Origin: Takakia lepidozioides
Taxonomy: Eukaryota > Streptophyta > Takakiopsida > Takakiales > Takakiaceae
Direction: 5' to 3'
Assembly: GCA_030704615.1 (NCBI GenBank)
Contig: CM060733.1
Span: 46,748,001-46,812,000 of the forward strand
DNA length: 64,000 nt
Under the pieces are notes generated by a model. The model saw nothing but the letters and a program-made list of their open reading frames with translations, did not search any database and was not told the DNA's origin. Position numbers and translations under genes: made by a program. Position 1 is the first letter of the stretch. Each line of letters begins with the position of its first letter. Below are positions 21,753 to 34,858 of the stretch, one piece after another.

Positions 21753-24697
21753 AGCATTCCGCTGCAAGGTTCTTTAGGCCCAGTTCCTTTGTGGTTGGTT
21801 GCCTGCACACTCAGCCAACTCCCCTACACTTTCATAGAGGTACAGAAACTTGTGAATATTGCAGTCTTGCACTTGCAGATTGCAACAAAGCTACATCACT
21901 GGCATTGAAACTGTGTACCAAAGTGGATACATTATTTAGATTTTATGCACAGAATCTGTCAGGGAGATTTTTGGGGAGCACTGTTCCGCACATATTTCAC
22001 GAGCATGGTGTGGGAGGAGGATCTGAAAATGGTACTGGGGAGTAACTGGTTGTCTGAGTGTGTTGGTAAGGGAGTTGGGAGTTTCCCAGCCACCTACAGA
22101 GCTGCTCCTTGCGCGCACCTTTTATTGGCTCTCCCAGGATCTGTAACATTTGACGCATGTTGCCTTTCAGTCAAGGTTCCCTGAAGCATTTCAACTGCAA
22201 GGACTTCAAACTTACAACCCAAGAGACAAACCCACTCTGAACTACGACCTTTAGAAAGAAACATAGAACTTCTACCTGAAGATGACACCCGTGATCATTG
22301 GGAGCAGTGGGACCTCCATTGTACAACAATTAAGAGAGCTTCCTCATAGACAACAAGATCACACCCTGCTTTCATGTTGCGCAGGAGATCAGAGCAAAGG
22401 AGACTTTCTTCGCCGCCATAATCAAACCTTCTATGCCCTACAATTGTCTGTTGGAAAGAGCACTACAAATCCCTCAAGCTCAGGCATACATCCAAACCCA
22501 CTCTGGCAGGTCTACAAGATCAAATGACATAGCAGCGGTAAATTGATCCTTGATTCCTTGCACATCAAGGATGTATCCAGGTAAAAGGACATCACAGACG
22601 GTCACTGCAGATAGGATGTGATGCACTCAAAAACAGATAATTTCTGAAGGATTTGAAGGAACCACCAGTGCTTACAGCCGTGTGGTTGCCAAATGTTTGG
22701 CTCCATTGGAATCATTTTGATGCCGAAGATATCGCAAAAGCCTGAATGTCTCCAATGTCCAGTGCCCGCCACAACCTGTTGAGGAACGAGCATGGAGCTT
22801 GATTAGCGAATGGTTAGGACATTGCTTAAATTTGTCCACAGTATATATGCTCGGGAAAGACAGCCCCCTGAAACCAAATTAATCACCCCAATTGGGGGAG
22901 ATGCTAGCCAGCGGGGCAGAGATATTCCCAGGGAAGGAGAACCTGCCTGTTCCACTAACCTGAAAGCCAACACCATGAGCACAATCTGCAGTACAGCTCT
23001 GAACAAATATAACCCCAGGCAGAACTCAAGCATGATATGAAAAGATATCCAACAAATTGATAACTAATGAGTTGCCTGGCAAAAGACTGAGGCTCCAGAG
23101 AGGAGATTAGGAAGTGTGAGAGAATCTATCTTCTACCCCCCTTCTTGACGATTTGGTGAAGAACCTTGGTTTTCCTTCAAACACAAGGCTCTCATGACTT
23201 GGACGAAGTATAATTTGAGAACCTTGAAGCAATTGGATGCCTCTAAGGTCCATGGTTTGAGAACTCTGAAGGCAAAAATGTTTGTTGCATAGATATGGCT
23301 GGAGCAAAAGGGGATTGTGAACTGGTCGCATTTCTAAGAGCTGGAATTGGGTCACCAGCAGTGTCCCTAGTAGCATTCTGGAGCTGCTGCAGCAAGGTCC
23401 CTCCTCTCTATTTTCAAATTGCAAATTGATACTGAACCACTTAAAACTCGAAAGAGAAGGGGAAGAGAAACTGAAAGCAGAGAGAACCAAGCAGAGAAGC
23501 GTAGAGAGTGACACAAAGCCAGTAAGGTCAAAAGTGACTCTTTGAGATCATACAAGTCATTACTTGTTACTCTGTCACACAACATATAGGAGAGAGCAAG
23601 GAAAAGGGAAGGAAGGGATTACAACATCGCATACTAGTCCAAATACTAGAGGCAGAACAAACTAAGAATGTAAAGTGCCACTCCAGATGAATACAATGAA
23701 GATCAGGTCTTGAATATTCTAAGAATGTGGGATGCGGAATGTCTTGACTTCCATAATCAGCTATATTTCTCTGCCCCTTCGGCGCATAACTCAGATGAAG
23801 TCCACACTATAGAAGGAATTTCTCCAGCATGCAAACTAAAATTCAACTAAGTCTGCCTACCAGCCGCCTTCACTGCCTAGAAAGTTTGAAATTCACAATC
23901 CATACTCAGGTTCAAAGACGCGAGGCCTTGTGCTGTTTCAAACTAGATAATCTAGTAAGTAGTCAGATAGTTTGATGCCAGCTCACCTTGGCCATGACTT
24001 CTACCTTGTCCATGGTATTTACCGCCTGTGTACACTGAAGCTTGACAAGCGCTTGCCTTCCTCCCACCATTGGCGCTTGTATGCAATCTTGACAGGGTCA
24101 GGGGTTTTGATGCCATATGTGCGACTATAATGTCAGAGTGCTCTTACCAGAACTTATACAGCGCATCCTCACTGGCATTGAGACAGACAAACGAAAAAGT
24201 TCTCTATGCAGCATCAAAGAGGAAGTGACTGCATACTGTTTGGACTTCCACCTTTGATCGTTTATTGAAGAGAGAAGAATAGCGACACAAATTGCCCGAA
24301 GCCCCGACAGAACAGCTTCAACAATGTCTCTAAGCAAACCTTCTCTGTGATGCGTGGATGCGAGAGACCATGTCACTAATGATGCGTTCACTCATCGGAA
24401 ATAGAAGTCTGGCACCTAAAGAGTTGTTACGAACACCTTCCTGCTCCTCACAGATTGGCAAGACAGACCTCAGCAACCACAAGCAGAAGAAGTCTGTGCT
24501 CACATGCTTTAAGCCTTACAAAATAGAAGATTTCCTTGCATCTGCTCTTTCGTTGCCAATTGTGCGCCTGCTTTCTTCCTATGTAGACATTAGAAGTGCG
24601 CCAGCACTTCTTCCTCCTCCAAATTCTGTTTTCCTGCCTCCGTGACTAACCTGGCTGTGCGCAGCTCACTCTCCCGGTGCCCCTCTGCATTTCTCCC
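21753..24697. other. Intergenic region, no recognisable gene
   Basis: About 2.9 kb without family motifs on either strand. The last few hundred bases before 24,697 probably hold the Psb27 3' UTR. The longest ORF (23107-23514, minus, 135 codons) begins with a hydrophobic leader-like run but shows no domain and is not called. Confidence 0.4.
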
Positions 24698-25324
24698 TCA
24701 CCTGCCTCGGCTAAGAGCTTTCTCGGCGTCCTTCACCTCTTCCAAAATACGATCCCTGCGCTTGACAGGAATTGGGTAGGTAGGGCCAAAACTGATATAG
24801 TGGCCTGATATGGCGTTCAAGACCGAATACATGTTACTGAAGGATGGCTTGCCCGCCACCTTCTTCTCCCTCCTGTACTTTGCAACCCAGTCATTTGATG
24901 TCTGCCTCAGGGAAGCTACTGCATCTGCCTTGGCGGGGTTCGTCTTATCCAGATTGAGAGTGGTTTTCACTGCATTAATCACGTCCTGTGTCTCCTTCTT
25001 GTAGTCTTCGTCATAATCAGCCAATGCTGGACCAACACTTGCAAGGGCGACCATTCCAGAGATGGTGGCAAACGTTATATCTCTTCTAGAGACTGATGCC
25101 AGGGCTTGAGTATGTCCTTCTGCAATCCCATTGCCATTGGGCTTGTCTAAGCATCTGTTTTTCTCACAAGTCTGTGCAGAGACTAACAGTGAGAAACGCC
25201 TGCCAACTTTCGGAAAGAAATCACTTGGCAATGCAGACGATGGGTGTTTAAACAGGGAGCTGGCGTGGGTGAAACGGGTATGGAGGGATGCATTGACGGA
25301 GATTTGCACAGCCGTCGACGCCAT
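24698..25324 (-). CDS. PSB27: Photosystem II assembly/repair protein Psb27, chloroplast precursor
   Basis: Psb27 is a thylakoid-lumen protein that binds CP43 during assembly and repair of photosystem II. I chose the Met at 25324 (MASTAVQISVNASL), which gives a typical Ser/Ala-rich chloroplast transit peptide and 208 residues; the frame stays open to an upstream Met at 25375. A lumen-targeting signal follows: RR in SVSRRDITF, a hydrophobic run, then GPALA before DYDEDYKKE, which looks like a Tat-type signal with an AxA cleavage site. The mature part shows the family pattern: RQTSNDWVAKYRREKKVAGKP, SFSNMYSVLNAISGHY, and the end KDAEKALSRGR. It is a single open exon without lesions, unlike its neighbours. 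The F-box repeat copy B starts about 180 bp upstream. Confidence 0.95.
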   Translation of the reverse strand: MASTAVQISVNASLHTRFTHASSLFKHPSSALPSDFFPKVGRRFSLLVSAQTCEKNRCLDKPNGNGIAEGHTQALASVSRRDITFATISGMVALASVGPALADYDEDYKKETQDVINAVKTTLNLDKTNPAKADAVASLRQTSNDWVAKYRREKKVAGKPSFSNMYSVLNAISGHYISFGPTYPIPVKRRDRILEEVKDAEKALSRGR

Positions 25325-25375
25325 AGCTGCAAGCAGCGAGACGAGCACGAGCACCCACAAGATAGCATTTGGCAA

Positions 25376-25440
25376 GCTGCCATGTCATGCACAAACGCAT
25401 ATACAGAATGCTGGAAGTCCGGATTGCATGACATGGCAGC
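25376..25440. repeat. 15-bp perfect inverted repeat upstream of Psb27
   Basis: GCTGCCATGTCATGC at 25376-25390 is the exact reverse complement of 25426-25440, with a 35-base loop. If transcription starts near the TATA-like box, this hairpin would lie in the Psb27 5' UTR. Confidence 0.85.
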
Positions 25441-25450
25441 CTGCCATTAG

Positions 25451-25456
25451 CTTATA
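25451..25456 (-). promoter_or_regulatory. TATA-like box for Psb27
   Basis: TATAAG on the minus strand, about 127 bp upstream of the chosen start codon. The distance suits a short 5' UTR. The assignment is by position only. Confidence 0.35.
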
Positions 25457-25842
25457 CTTGTCTATTGAGAAATTTTAACAGTGCATTGTTGGAGGGGTTG
25501 AATAGCTTAAAATATGAGAACAGTGCGATTTGATGCTCTTCCACCGTGCCTTTCCAACATTATCAGCCCCAGAAAAAGGCACCATCAATCCTTGTAACAC
25601 CGTCACCCACTCTGTAATTTGAACCCTGAACCTCATCTCCCTTAATCACAAACCAGCCTGTATAGACATGCATACCCATGTGCCATGCAGCATAGCATGG
25701 AGGCTTGGAGCATCAGGAACCCTAGACCCCCCCTACTTAAACCCTCCAACTTGCTGCACTGCACACTCTTGCGCTTGTCTCTACTCGTCTCCCTCTGCCC
25801 CCTCCCTCTGCTCCCTGCCCCTCCTCCAGCGACACAGAGCGG

Positions 25843-25975
25843 CAAGTAGGAGAGGGAGAGATCGATAGCGAGAGACAGAGAGGTAAGTAGGAGAGGGAGA
25901 GATCGATAAGAGAGACAGAGAGGTAGATCGGAGCGGTTGTAGGAGAGGGAGAGGTCGATAAGAGAGACAGAGAGG
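25843..25975 (+). repeat. Purine minisatellite, short allele
   Basis: About three units of the same 41-bp-type repeat as at 3001-3397, again next to the GCGACACAGAGCGGCAAGTA segment. Confidence 0.85.
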
Positions 25976-26412
25976 GAGATAGTCCTCACGAGAGATATCC
26001 GTGTTCTTTGGCAATCTGTGCAACATGTCGGACTGCTTGTATTTGCGACATGCCGGGCTGGTCATTGACGCGACAAAGGGATGTTTGGTTGGATCGATGA
26101 TGGTGGGCCTCGATTCTATGGCAGTGACTCGGTGGCTACAGCTGGAGGCTTGATCTGTTACACCATCCAACAATTTCATGACAATGAAATCATTTTATAC
26201 AATCACGCAAATGATTACGAGAGATATCCGTGTTCTCTGTCAATCTGTGCAACATGTCGGCCTGCTTGTATTTGCGACGTGCCGGATGCCAAGCAAGACC
26301 GAGGGAGACAGAGGCATGTTTGGTTGGATCGATGACGGTGCACATGACCAAGGTTGAGGTCGATGAAATTAAGAGGTTGCAGTGTCGCCTATGAGTGCAG
26401 ACATTCGGCCTG

Positions 26413-28033
26413 TTAAGCTGGATCGATAATGGTGTAAGTCGGTGTGAATGGGAAAACTCTCACTTCCGGGAACTCGCCACTTTCATCGACCTCTTCTTCG
26501 TCACTGTCTGAATCATCTGCGTGATTGTATAAAATGATTTCATTGTCGTGGCCCGGGCCACTCCCTCAATGTTGTCATCACTGCTGTCGCAGCTCCCTCT
26601 GTCTCCCTCAGTGTCACTGTTTTCGCAGCTCCCTCTAGTGTCTCCCTCGGTCATCACTGTTTTCCCAGCTCCATCAGAGCTGTCTTCCTCATCGCAGGTA
26701 GAGCTCCGTCCGTCACTGCTGTCACTGTCGCCATCATCTTCGTCTCCCCCAATATGATCACGAATCGGACAAGGCTCTATCCACTCGAGTGTCCAGTCCA
26801 ACATATTGCAAATGCATGCGGTCCGTCCAGACCTGCTCATTATGACAATCTGCTCTTTGTAGCAGAAACACGTGAATGTCCTCATGAACTTTGCATCATG
26901 GGTGGCATCCCGATTGCCATGAGTCCTGTCAAAGCGCTCAAAGTCCTTCCAAAACCTGCTGAGATTGTCATCCTTGAATTGTGCGATGCTAAGCCAGGGA
27001 AGATCTTGACTGACTAGATTGGGAAGATCTAGTTGATAGACGTCTACAGAGTGTTTTTGTATCTCCACCTTGATAAGCTGGCCTCCGTAATTGGCCAACA
27101 TTGGATAGACATAACCCTCCTTCAAGTCTGTAGAGTGGAACACCGTTTCCCATAGCCCAGTTTCTATATTGAATGACAGCAACTTTTCAACACTGCTATC
27201 GAGGACGTATAACGTTTGTTCACATACTGCGCTAATGTCGTCAATGAAGTACCTCCTCTTTTGCCATGGAATATTACAGTTGCAATTGAAGTGTCTGCTC
27301 ATCCAGGATCGGCCTTCTGCGCCCTCAGGGCCCACTAATAACTGCCCAGTCTCCTGTCTGGGAACGGTAAACGTGTGTTCGGTAACCTTCTTGATTGCAG
27401 CAAGGGCATGAGCGCTGATACTGCCCTACCACCACAAGCTTGTATGAGCGGGTTGCGTCGTCAAAGAACAGTGCATGGGTCTCACCCAGCATTGTGGGCC
27501 CGTTTGCTAGAGCCAGTGCGCAAAACGGCCTGGATTCAGGACTCGGCGTCCATTTTGCAACAGGCAGTTTTCTGACTTTTTGTGTCATCGGGTTTACTAC
27601 CCAATATTGAGAGGGAAATTGTTGGGTAGTGTAACAGATGAATCCTCCAGCGGTAGCCACTGGACTCACTGCCATAGCATCCAGGCCCATATTGTCCAAG
27701 TTCGGCATGGTGCCCCACTCCTTGGATACAAGATTGAGACTGCACCCTCGCCGTTGCTTCGCTTTCACAGGGAGAACAAGGCCGAATGCATCCAAACCAC
27801 ATGTTTTAAACATTTCTGTATCCTCTTGTGTCCCTCTGAACGCTTTGCAGGTTGGGAAGGTCCTACAAATATCTTGGAGCGACCACCGGGCCATACACGC
27901 CTGCAGAGTCCTGGCGATGTCTGTGGAGATTTCCAGTTCCTGCTCCACGGATGTACTGGGCCCTGCAAATGATTTCGATGATTTCCTCATGAATGTACAT
28001 AGTTAGCACGTTGAATGCATGCATGCATGCTCC
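26413..28033 (-). pseudogene. F-box protein gene, copy B, frameshifted
   Basis: Nearly identical to the intact ORF of copy C across its whole length (1621 versus 1641 bp). A frame change close to the start codon region (about 28,010) breaks the MEHAEQ leader, another near 27,330 (after WAVISGP) splits it into 27325-27990 and 26460-27335, and the acidic tail is read out of frame before the end. The F-box-like segment and the VVNPMTQKVRKLPV block are kept. The lesions are few, so decay is recent, or some could be sequencing errors. Confidence 0.85.
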
Positions 28034-30973
28034 ATGTTCTGGTCTGCTGATCAGTATATTCTATCTGCAATGTTCGTACTGTTACCTATATCATAGTGTG
28101 ATTTGCTCATAATATATACAGGACACACAAGGCACATCTCAACTTGGGGGAACTGCTGGGCCGCAACCTCTGGGCAAGCTCTAACCAGCTTTCTGCCCTG
28201 TCAGCCAAGCGGTTTCTATTCTATCTAGCACTTCAGTCTGATTTTCGCAGCTCCTTTAGTTTCATTGCTTCTTCTCTAGTTTTCCCCTCCCCCCTGCTCT
28301 TGCTTGGCTCTGATTCCACAGAGTTCGATCGCCCCAAATGAATTCCAAAGGACTCTGTCCTTCTCTCCCATTTGGTTTTTGTAAAAAAATAAATACAGTG
28401 GTACTGACCTCTTATATTGATTTTCACGACCAGCATTTTGACTAGTTGATGGCCCAGACCCATTACCAGCTCGCAACAATGCTGCAGCAACGTAATATTC
28501 CCTACAGTACATGCACAAGAAGAGATGAGGTTAGTCTTGGCTGGAGAGCTCCTACTGTGAAGAGTAGGTCCACGTCTGAACACATCAAGGACGTCTTAGG
28601 GGTAGAAAACATGTCTGACCAGATCCGACTGAAGACTTTCATACACCAACGGTCTACACTCTTAAGACACTCGAGATAGACACTGGCAATTCCTTAATAG
28701 AGCAAGTGAATATGCAAAATGCATGATCATAGCAAAACAAAAAAATCTGCATACTTTGAATCTAATGCATACCAAATATAGAACAAGTTCAAGAGAGTAA
28801 ACTTTAGGAGAAATCAGAATGCAGAGGAACAGCAATCAGCTGGGGAGATAACAACTAGCAAGTGTCAAGAGTCCTGATCTAGTTGCAGGGAAGAAGTAGC
28901 CGGATAATATGATCAGTCAAGTGCTTGCAAGCAAATACTATACATCTGGTAAAAGCATTAGGAACGAATAGAATGAATACATACATGTAGAAATCTCCAC
29001 CGACTGATGAGTACGAAGACGGACTAGTGTATAAGCCAAATGATAGACCGATGGGCCACCCACCACCAAAATGTTGCGAAAGCTAAAGTGGATCAAACTT
29101 TAGGAAGAATAACCACAAAGAGTTGGGAAGATGCGAGCGATTGAAGAGGCCTAAGCCCTCACAGTTGATTTCTAATTGGCACACAGATGAACAAAGATCA
29201 GCTGAGTCGGTGTGACGCCGAACTCACAGTGGATGCCTAATTTGCACAGTGATTGCGCGACAGCTGATACTTAACTCGGAACCAGCGGTGCGAAGCGATC
29301 TGCGAAATTCACCTGGTTTGATGCCTAATTTGCACAGAGATCAGCGTGACAGTAGCTTAATCGCACAGAGCTGCGAGATAGCTGCACAGAGCTCGTGACA
29401 GTTGAAGCTTAATTCGCACACAGCTCTAGCGATCGGTTGTTTCGCACACAACTGGGAGTGGATCTAGAAGAGATCAGCGCTATTGCGAGAAGCTTCCGCC
29501 CACGAAATGGATGCAATGCGCGACAAAGATTAGCGATTGCGTTTCACAAGCCTAATGTTGAGCAAATCGAAGCTCCTGACAGTTGAAGAGCTCGTGACAG
29601 TTGAAGCTTAATTCGCACACAGCTGCACAGAGCTGATCAGCGGAGTCCGTGTGCAGCGCGATGGGTTGTTTCGCACACAACTGGGATTCGATAGAACAGA
29701 TCAGCGATATTGCGAGAAGCTTCGGCCCACGAAATGCATGCAATGCGCGCGATCGCGTTTCGCAAGCCTAATCTTGAGCAAGCAAATTGGTCTGATCGCG
29801 TACGCAGGCAAAGCAGCTCGCAAGGTGAGCGATGGCTCAACGGACGTGCTTATCACAACAAGCGGCAGATCGCAGAGTCCCTCACTTCAGACTGCTGCTC
29901 TCTATACCTCTGCCAGAGAGCACCACTGATTACTCACACACACATCCATTTACTAAGTGTTTGCACATGTATTGTTTGTCGTCCGGGATTTGAGCCCACA
30001 ATCACCTCTGCTGCGCCCCCACCGCCTTAACAGCTATTTAACTAATTAGTTACTGTTGTAATAGAGCTGGGTGTGGGGTGAGCCCGATAATTGGGGCCAG
30101 TTGAGTTACCGCGACGGAATTACACAGCTGCCATCAAATTACCTTCCTTAACTTCCACGCCGCGTCCAAATCAACTCTATTTTAGTGCGCACTTTTCAGA
30201 GTGTATAAAATATCCGGTAACTTCCACACGTGTGGGCCCAACAGAGCGACATTGATTACTTGCGGCAGGCAACGTGCCTTTTGTCGTCTTCTCACTGTGC
30301 ACTCACTCCGCCCTTTTTGTCGGGCACGCCTGCAAAGGCTGCAGTGGGTGGTAGAAGGATGGCACGTTGCTGTGGTGTATGCCGGGATTTGAGCCTGGAA
30401 TCATCACTTCCATGGCAGTCCAGGGGTAGCCAGAATTCGAACCCAGAACCACCCAGCCACCCACGCACTTTTGGTGCAATGGCCAAGTAGTCAACTGTGG
30501 GCACCATTCTGACTTTGTTTGGTGCGGTCGGTCAACTGCATGTGGATGAGAGATGACTGGAATATTCACCTTCATCCAACTAAAGATCATCCGTTGGGAG
30601 AGTTGTGCAAAGTGGTGCCGAAAGGTTGAGGATAAGGTGGATGGTGGATGGATGAAGATGACGAGATTGTGGGGACATGCATCCGCGTGGAAGGCACATG
30701 AGCGGGATGGGGGTGTGCGGGGATTGCTATGGCTAATCAAGCAAGAGAAGCAGGGGATGGGGCATGGGGCAGGCCACAACAAGTAAGTGAGGGCTCTGTA
30801 ACCCCACTGGGATGGTACCACCTCCACACATTTTACACGCGTTCGCTTGGTCGGTGAGTTGTCAGAGTAGGTGTCAGAGGGATAGAGTGGAATGATGGAT
30901 GAATGCTCGCCATCTTTCCACAGTCCATCATCCATCACTTTGCTGACCGTGTTGTTGACTGCCAAGTATGTAA

Positions 30974-31330
30974 GAGCATGCCCAGCAGAGGCTCACTAAA
31001 CTGCCGCGCTATCACTATGCTGGTGAGGCGTATGGTGAGGGAGGCAAGTTAGATAGCGCGTGCTGGCAAGAGCCCCACCAGCAATGCACCATAACCAAAG
31101 GGGAGTAATGGTGCAGGCTTAGGTGACCATGGGCCCCGCCGCTTAGCGGTAGGTAGGGGGGGGGGGGAATTGCCACACACCAAAGGGCAGGAAGAAAGCG
31201 TGGGAGTGCACGATTTTTGGTGAGGCTCACCATTTTGAAGCGCTTGGAGGTGGAGGTGGAGGTGCTGCTGGGGATGCGCGATCTCGGCGGCCGCGCTATG
31301 TTGATGATAGCGCGCCTGCTGGGCATGCTC
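30974..31330. mobile_element. MITE, PIF/Harbinger (Tourist)-like
   Basis: 357 bp with perfect 15-bp terminal inverted repeats (GAGCATGCCCAGCAG at 30974-30988; its reverse complement at 31316-31330) flanked by TAA at 30971-30973 and 31331-31333. The corresponding site in copy A (near 12,053) has a single TAA and no insert. GCGCTATCA-type subterminal repeats occur near both ends. There is no coding capacity. A TWA target duplication is characteristic of PIF/Harbinger elements. Confidence 0.9.
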
Positions 31331-31510
31331 TAACTACTGTGCTCTAACTTATGTGTACAAATGTGCAATGGAGATTCCAAGAGACACTATTTTCTTTTGT
31401 TAGTTATGACAATCCCACGGTAGTCTTTTTTTGTTTTGTTTTTTTTCTTTTTTTTTTAGAGAACAGGGGGATTGCCAGTAGCCCTGTGAAACTTTATTAA
31501 GAAGGTAAGG

Positions 31511-32880
31511 AAAAAATAACGAATATGTTGAGGGTGATGGACCCAATATTTACAAGCAGCAGCATCACCAAAGAACTGAATTTACATGAAGGTAACATTA
31601 CTGACATGTAGTAGCTGCAATATAGCCAGTTTTCCCCCAACATTTACCCCAAATGATCTGCAGATTCCCACCGTCGGATTCAAAAGATCTTATGATCAGT
31701 AGGAATTTGATCACAAGCCATTGAACGCAATAAATCTAACGGTGAGCATGGTATTGTCAAGTCAAGCATTTGACGGCCGATGGGATTGTCAGACAAACCC
31801 ACTGGAACACCGGGTAGTAGAGGGCACGTAGGCCGTGGAAGGGGTGGGCGACCCAGCCTACATCAGGCAGGCAGAGTGAACAGTGAGGGGAAGGGCGGAA
31901 GCCACGTCTATAGCGCCCATGATAGCGCTGGGTGTTGTGCAGAAGTAGACCCTCGGAAACTCATATTCCACAGCCCCAACCTGAACCTTATTGAGACACA
32001 TAGCCATGTTTGATTTGAAGATCAAACATATCACCAGATTCTGGACCAAAGATGGTAGTCAGAAACTCACCCTAACCCTACCTCTAATCTTGAATAACCC
32101 ACCCTCCATACACACAACACTCAGAAATAGTGTGACTAAAATTTGAAAACTAAGAACATGACACAAACCAGGGCTCCCAGAAGCTATTTTACAGTGATTG
32201 AACAGCTGATAACCCTCCCCCACTTCTGGCCAGCAACATCTGGACTCCACCCTTGGCTCAGAAGGGATCACTTTTCATCTATACATTACATTCCATCAGC
32301 AGTTTATGAAATGCAGCAAGCCAATAAGCCAATACATTCCAATAGGAGCTTGACTAAGCTGTAGTCAAGCAGGGTTAAACTCTTACTGGACGAAGTTTAA
32401 TGATACTAAGGAAAATCGAAATTGAAGAACACTTCTTCTATCCAATATGAGAGCCATAAAGCCAACGAATATAAACTTACTGAAATCTACAATCCTAACA
32501 TCACCATTGAGTTCACAATTATTATGTGTCCCCCAGACTAGATTCCTCTTGGCCTCACATTTGACTATTTTTGGGTGCTAAAACAATGAAATCTTACTAT
32601 GTCTAGCCTTGGTTTCAACATTTCCGAGCTCCTACATGCCCGTAGCCTGAACATCTGAGACCAGACGGATGCAGGGCACTACGCCCAATTGATTGTAGTA
32701 ACAGCAAGGTCTCGTAAGCACCAAGACCCCTAGACTAGCATCCAATTCTCTCACTTCTCAACATACACACACAGCTCAAAGCCAACGCCAATGCTCCTTA
32801 CAGCACCAGCACAGAAATCAACATCGAACCAATTTCAAGCCCAAAAAATCGCAAACCCCCACACGCATATGGACCTCACA
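31511..32880. other. Intergenic region, no recognisable gene
   Basis: Only short ORFs without family motifs. It separates copies B and C. A poly-T/poly-A-flanked segment at its left edge resembles one near 33,640-33,700 in inverted orientation. Confidence 0.4.
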
Positions 32881-34850
32881 ATTCTGTTCAATTTCCCTAC
32901 AATGGGTAAGCAAATTGAAACCAAATTCTGCATGAACCTACAAGCTTATGATGTTGGCCACATTCTCCTATTTTTCAAAAAAATTGCGTCGGATTTTGGC
33001 ATACCTCCTTTCTATTCATGTGGAGGGGATCAGCATTGCATTGTCTACACTTTGCCACCTTTTTGAGTTTAGGAAATTCTTTGCAGGCATGCTCCCTCTA
33101 GGAAACCCCCTTAGACAGTCACCCATTATTTCACAGGGCTTATCCAATCCCCTCTCAGCCCCTGGGCAGCCGTTGAAGAGTTATGGTGCTCAAGATGAGA
33201 AAACCTAAATGGGCAGTTAGGGGGGGGGGGGGGGGGGGGACTTTAGCGGTTGCCAAGTACAAGAGTTGCGATCAGCGTTCTTTATGCTGGCGAACTTTTG
33301 CCTAAAGGCTCCTTTTTTTCCGGGCTCCTACCTCATTAAGCAAAAATGAAGCCATTTAATTCCAGTCTGGGGAGATGAACAGAGGATGTTCCCAGAAAAC
33401 CCGTATGACTGCCACCGTGGACCTGTTAAAATGTGCCACTTGTCATCTAGCGACCTTCTCGAAGTGTCAGCTCATTTTTTTTGCCACCTATGGCGGTGGT
33501 AAAATACACAGGTGGCCACTTGAGCTAAAAAAAAAAAAAAAAACGCTGGTTGCGATCGATCGCTAATGCAATTTGAAAGCTAGCTCAGAGTGTAACCTTG
33601 TTTCTCTGCCTTTATGGCGTATTTTTCCTTACTTTTTTTAAGAAGTTTCATTGGGCTACAATCCCCTGTTCTCTAAAAAGAAAAAAGAAAAAAGAACTAC
33701 GCTGGGATTGTCATAACTAACAAAAGAAAATAGTGTCTCTTGGAATCTCCATAGCACATTTCTACACAAAAGTAGATATTTTGGGGTACATAACACAGTC
33801 AGCAAGTGATGGATGATGGACTGTGGAAGGATGATGAGCATTCATCCATGATTCCACCATATCCCTCTGACACCTACTCTGACAACCACCGACCAAGCAA
33901 CAAAGACGTGAGTAAAATGTATGTGTGGAGGCGGCACCATCCCAGTGGGGTTACAGAGGCATCACTTTTACTTTGTTCGTTGGCCTGCCCCTGCCCCCTC
34001 TGCTCTCTTGCTTTATTAGCCATCGCAATCCCCACACACCCTCCATCCCGCTCATGCCTATCCACGCGGATGCATGTCCCCACAATCATCTTCATCCATC
34101 CACCATCCACCTTATCCTCAACCTTTCGGCATCCACTGCACAACTCTCCCAACGGATGATCTTTAGTTGGATGAAGGTGAATATTCCAGTCATCTCTCAT
34201 CCACATGCAGTTGACCGACCGCACCAAACAAAGTCAGAATGGTGCCCACAGTTGACTACTTGTGCCATTGCACCAAAAGTGCGTGGGTGGCTGGGTGGTT
34301 CTGGGTTCGAATTCTGGCTACCCCTGGACTGCCATGGAAGTGATGATTCCAGGCTCAAATCCCGGCATACACCACAGCACGTGCCATCCTTCTACCCCCA
34401 CTGCAGCCTTTGCAGGCGTGCCCGACAAAAAGGGCGGAGTGAGTGCACAAGTGAGAAGACGACAAAAGGCACGTTGCCTGCCGCAAGTATCAATGTCGCT
34501 CTGTTGGGCCCACACGTGTGGAAGTTACACGGATATTTTACACTCTGAAAAGTGCGCACTAAAATTAGAGTTGAGATTGGAAGCGGCGTGGAAGTTAAGG
34601 AAGGTAATTTGATGGCAGCTGTGTAATTCCGTCGCGGTAACTCAAGTGGCCCCAATTATCGGGCTCACCCCCACACCCAGCTCTATTACAACTGTAACTA
34701 ATTAGTTAAATAGCTGTTAAGGCAGTGGGGGCGCAGCAGAGGTGATTGTGGGCTCAAATCCCGGACCAAAAACAATACATGTGCAAAATATTTACCCGGG
34801 TGGTAAATGGATGTGTGTGCGAGTAAGTCTTCGCGCTCTGGGGCAGAGGG

Positions 34851-34858
34851 TATAAAGA
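34851..34858 (+). promoter_or_regulatory. TATA box of the F-box unit
   Basis: TATAAAGA in a GC-rich context (GGGCAGAGGG before it), about 1.85 kb upstream of the F-box start codon. Copy A keeps TATAAAG on the opposite strand near 11,010; copy B has lost it. A transcript from here would have a long leader, probably with introns. Confidence 0.5.

Larger units (their letters stand above)
25506..31510 (-). mobile_element. F-box repeat unit, copy B
   Basis: Order from left to right: unit end (AGCTTAAAATATGAGAACAG), short purine minisatellite, inverted F-box fragment (about 26,080-26,220), F-box pseudogene on the minus strand, leader with tandem repeats, and a MITE at 30,974-31,330. The match to copy C is lost near 31,510. 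It has diverged more from A and C than they have from each other. Its TATA region reads TATAGAG on the minus strand near 29,905, where copy C has TATAAAGA, so promoter activity may be reduced. Confidence 0.75.

Noticed and set aside
23107-23514. 135-codon minus ORF with a hydrophobic start
   Set aside because: No domain, no supporting context, and an overlapping ORF in another frame.
31015-31326. 103-codon minus ORF
   Set aside because: It lies wholly within the MITE, which is a non-coding element.
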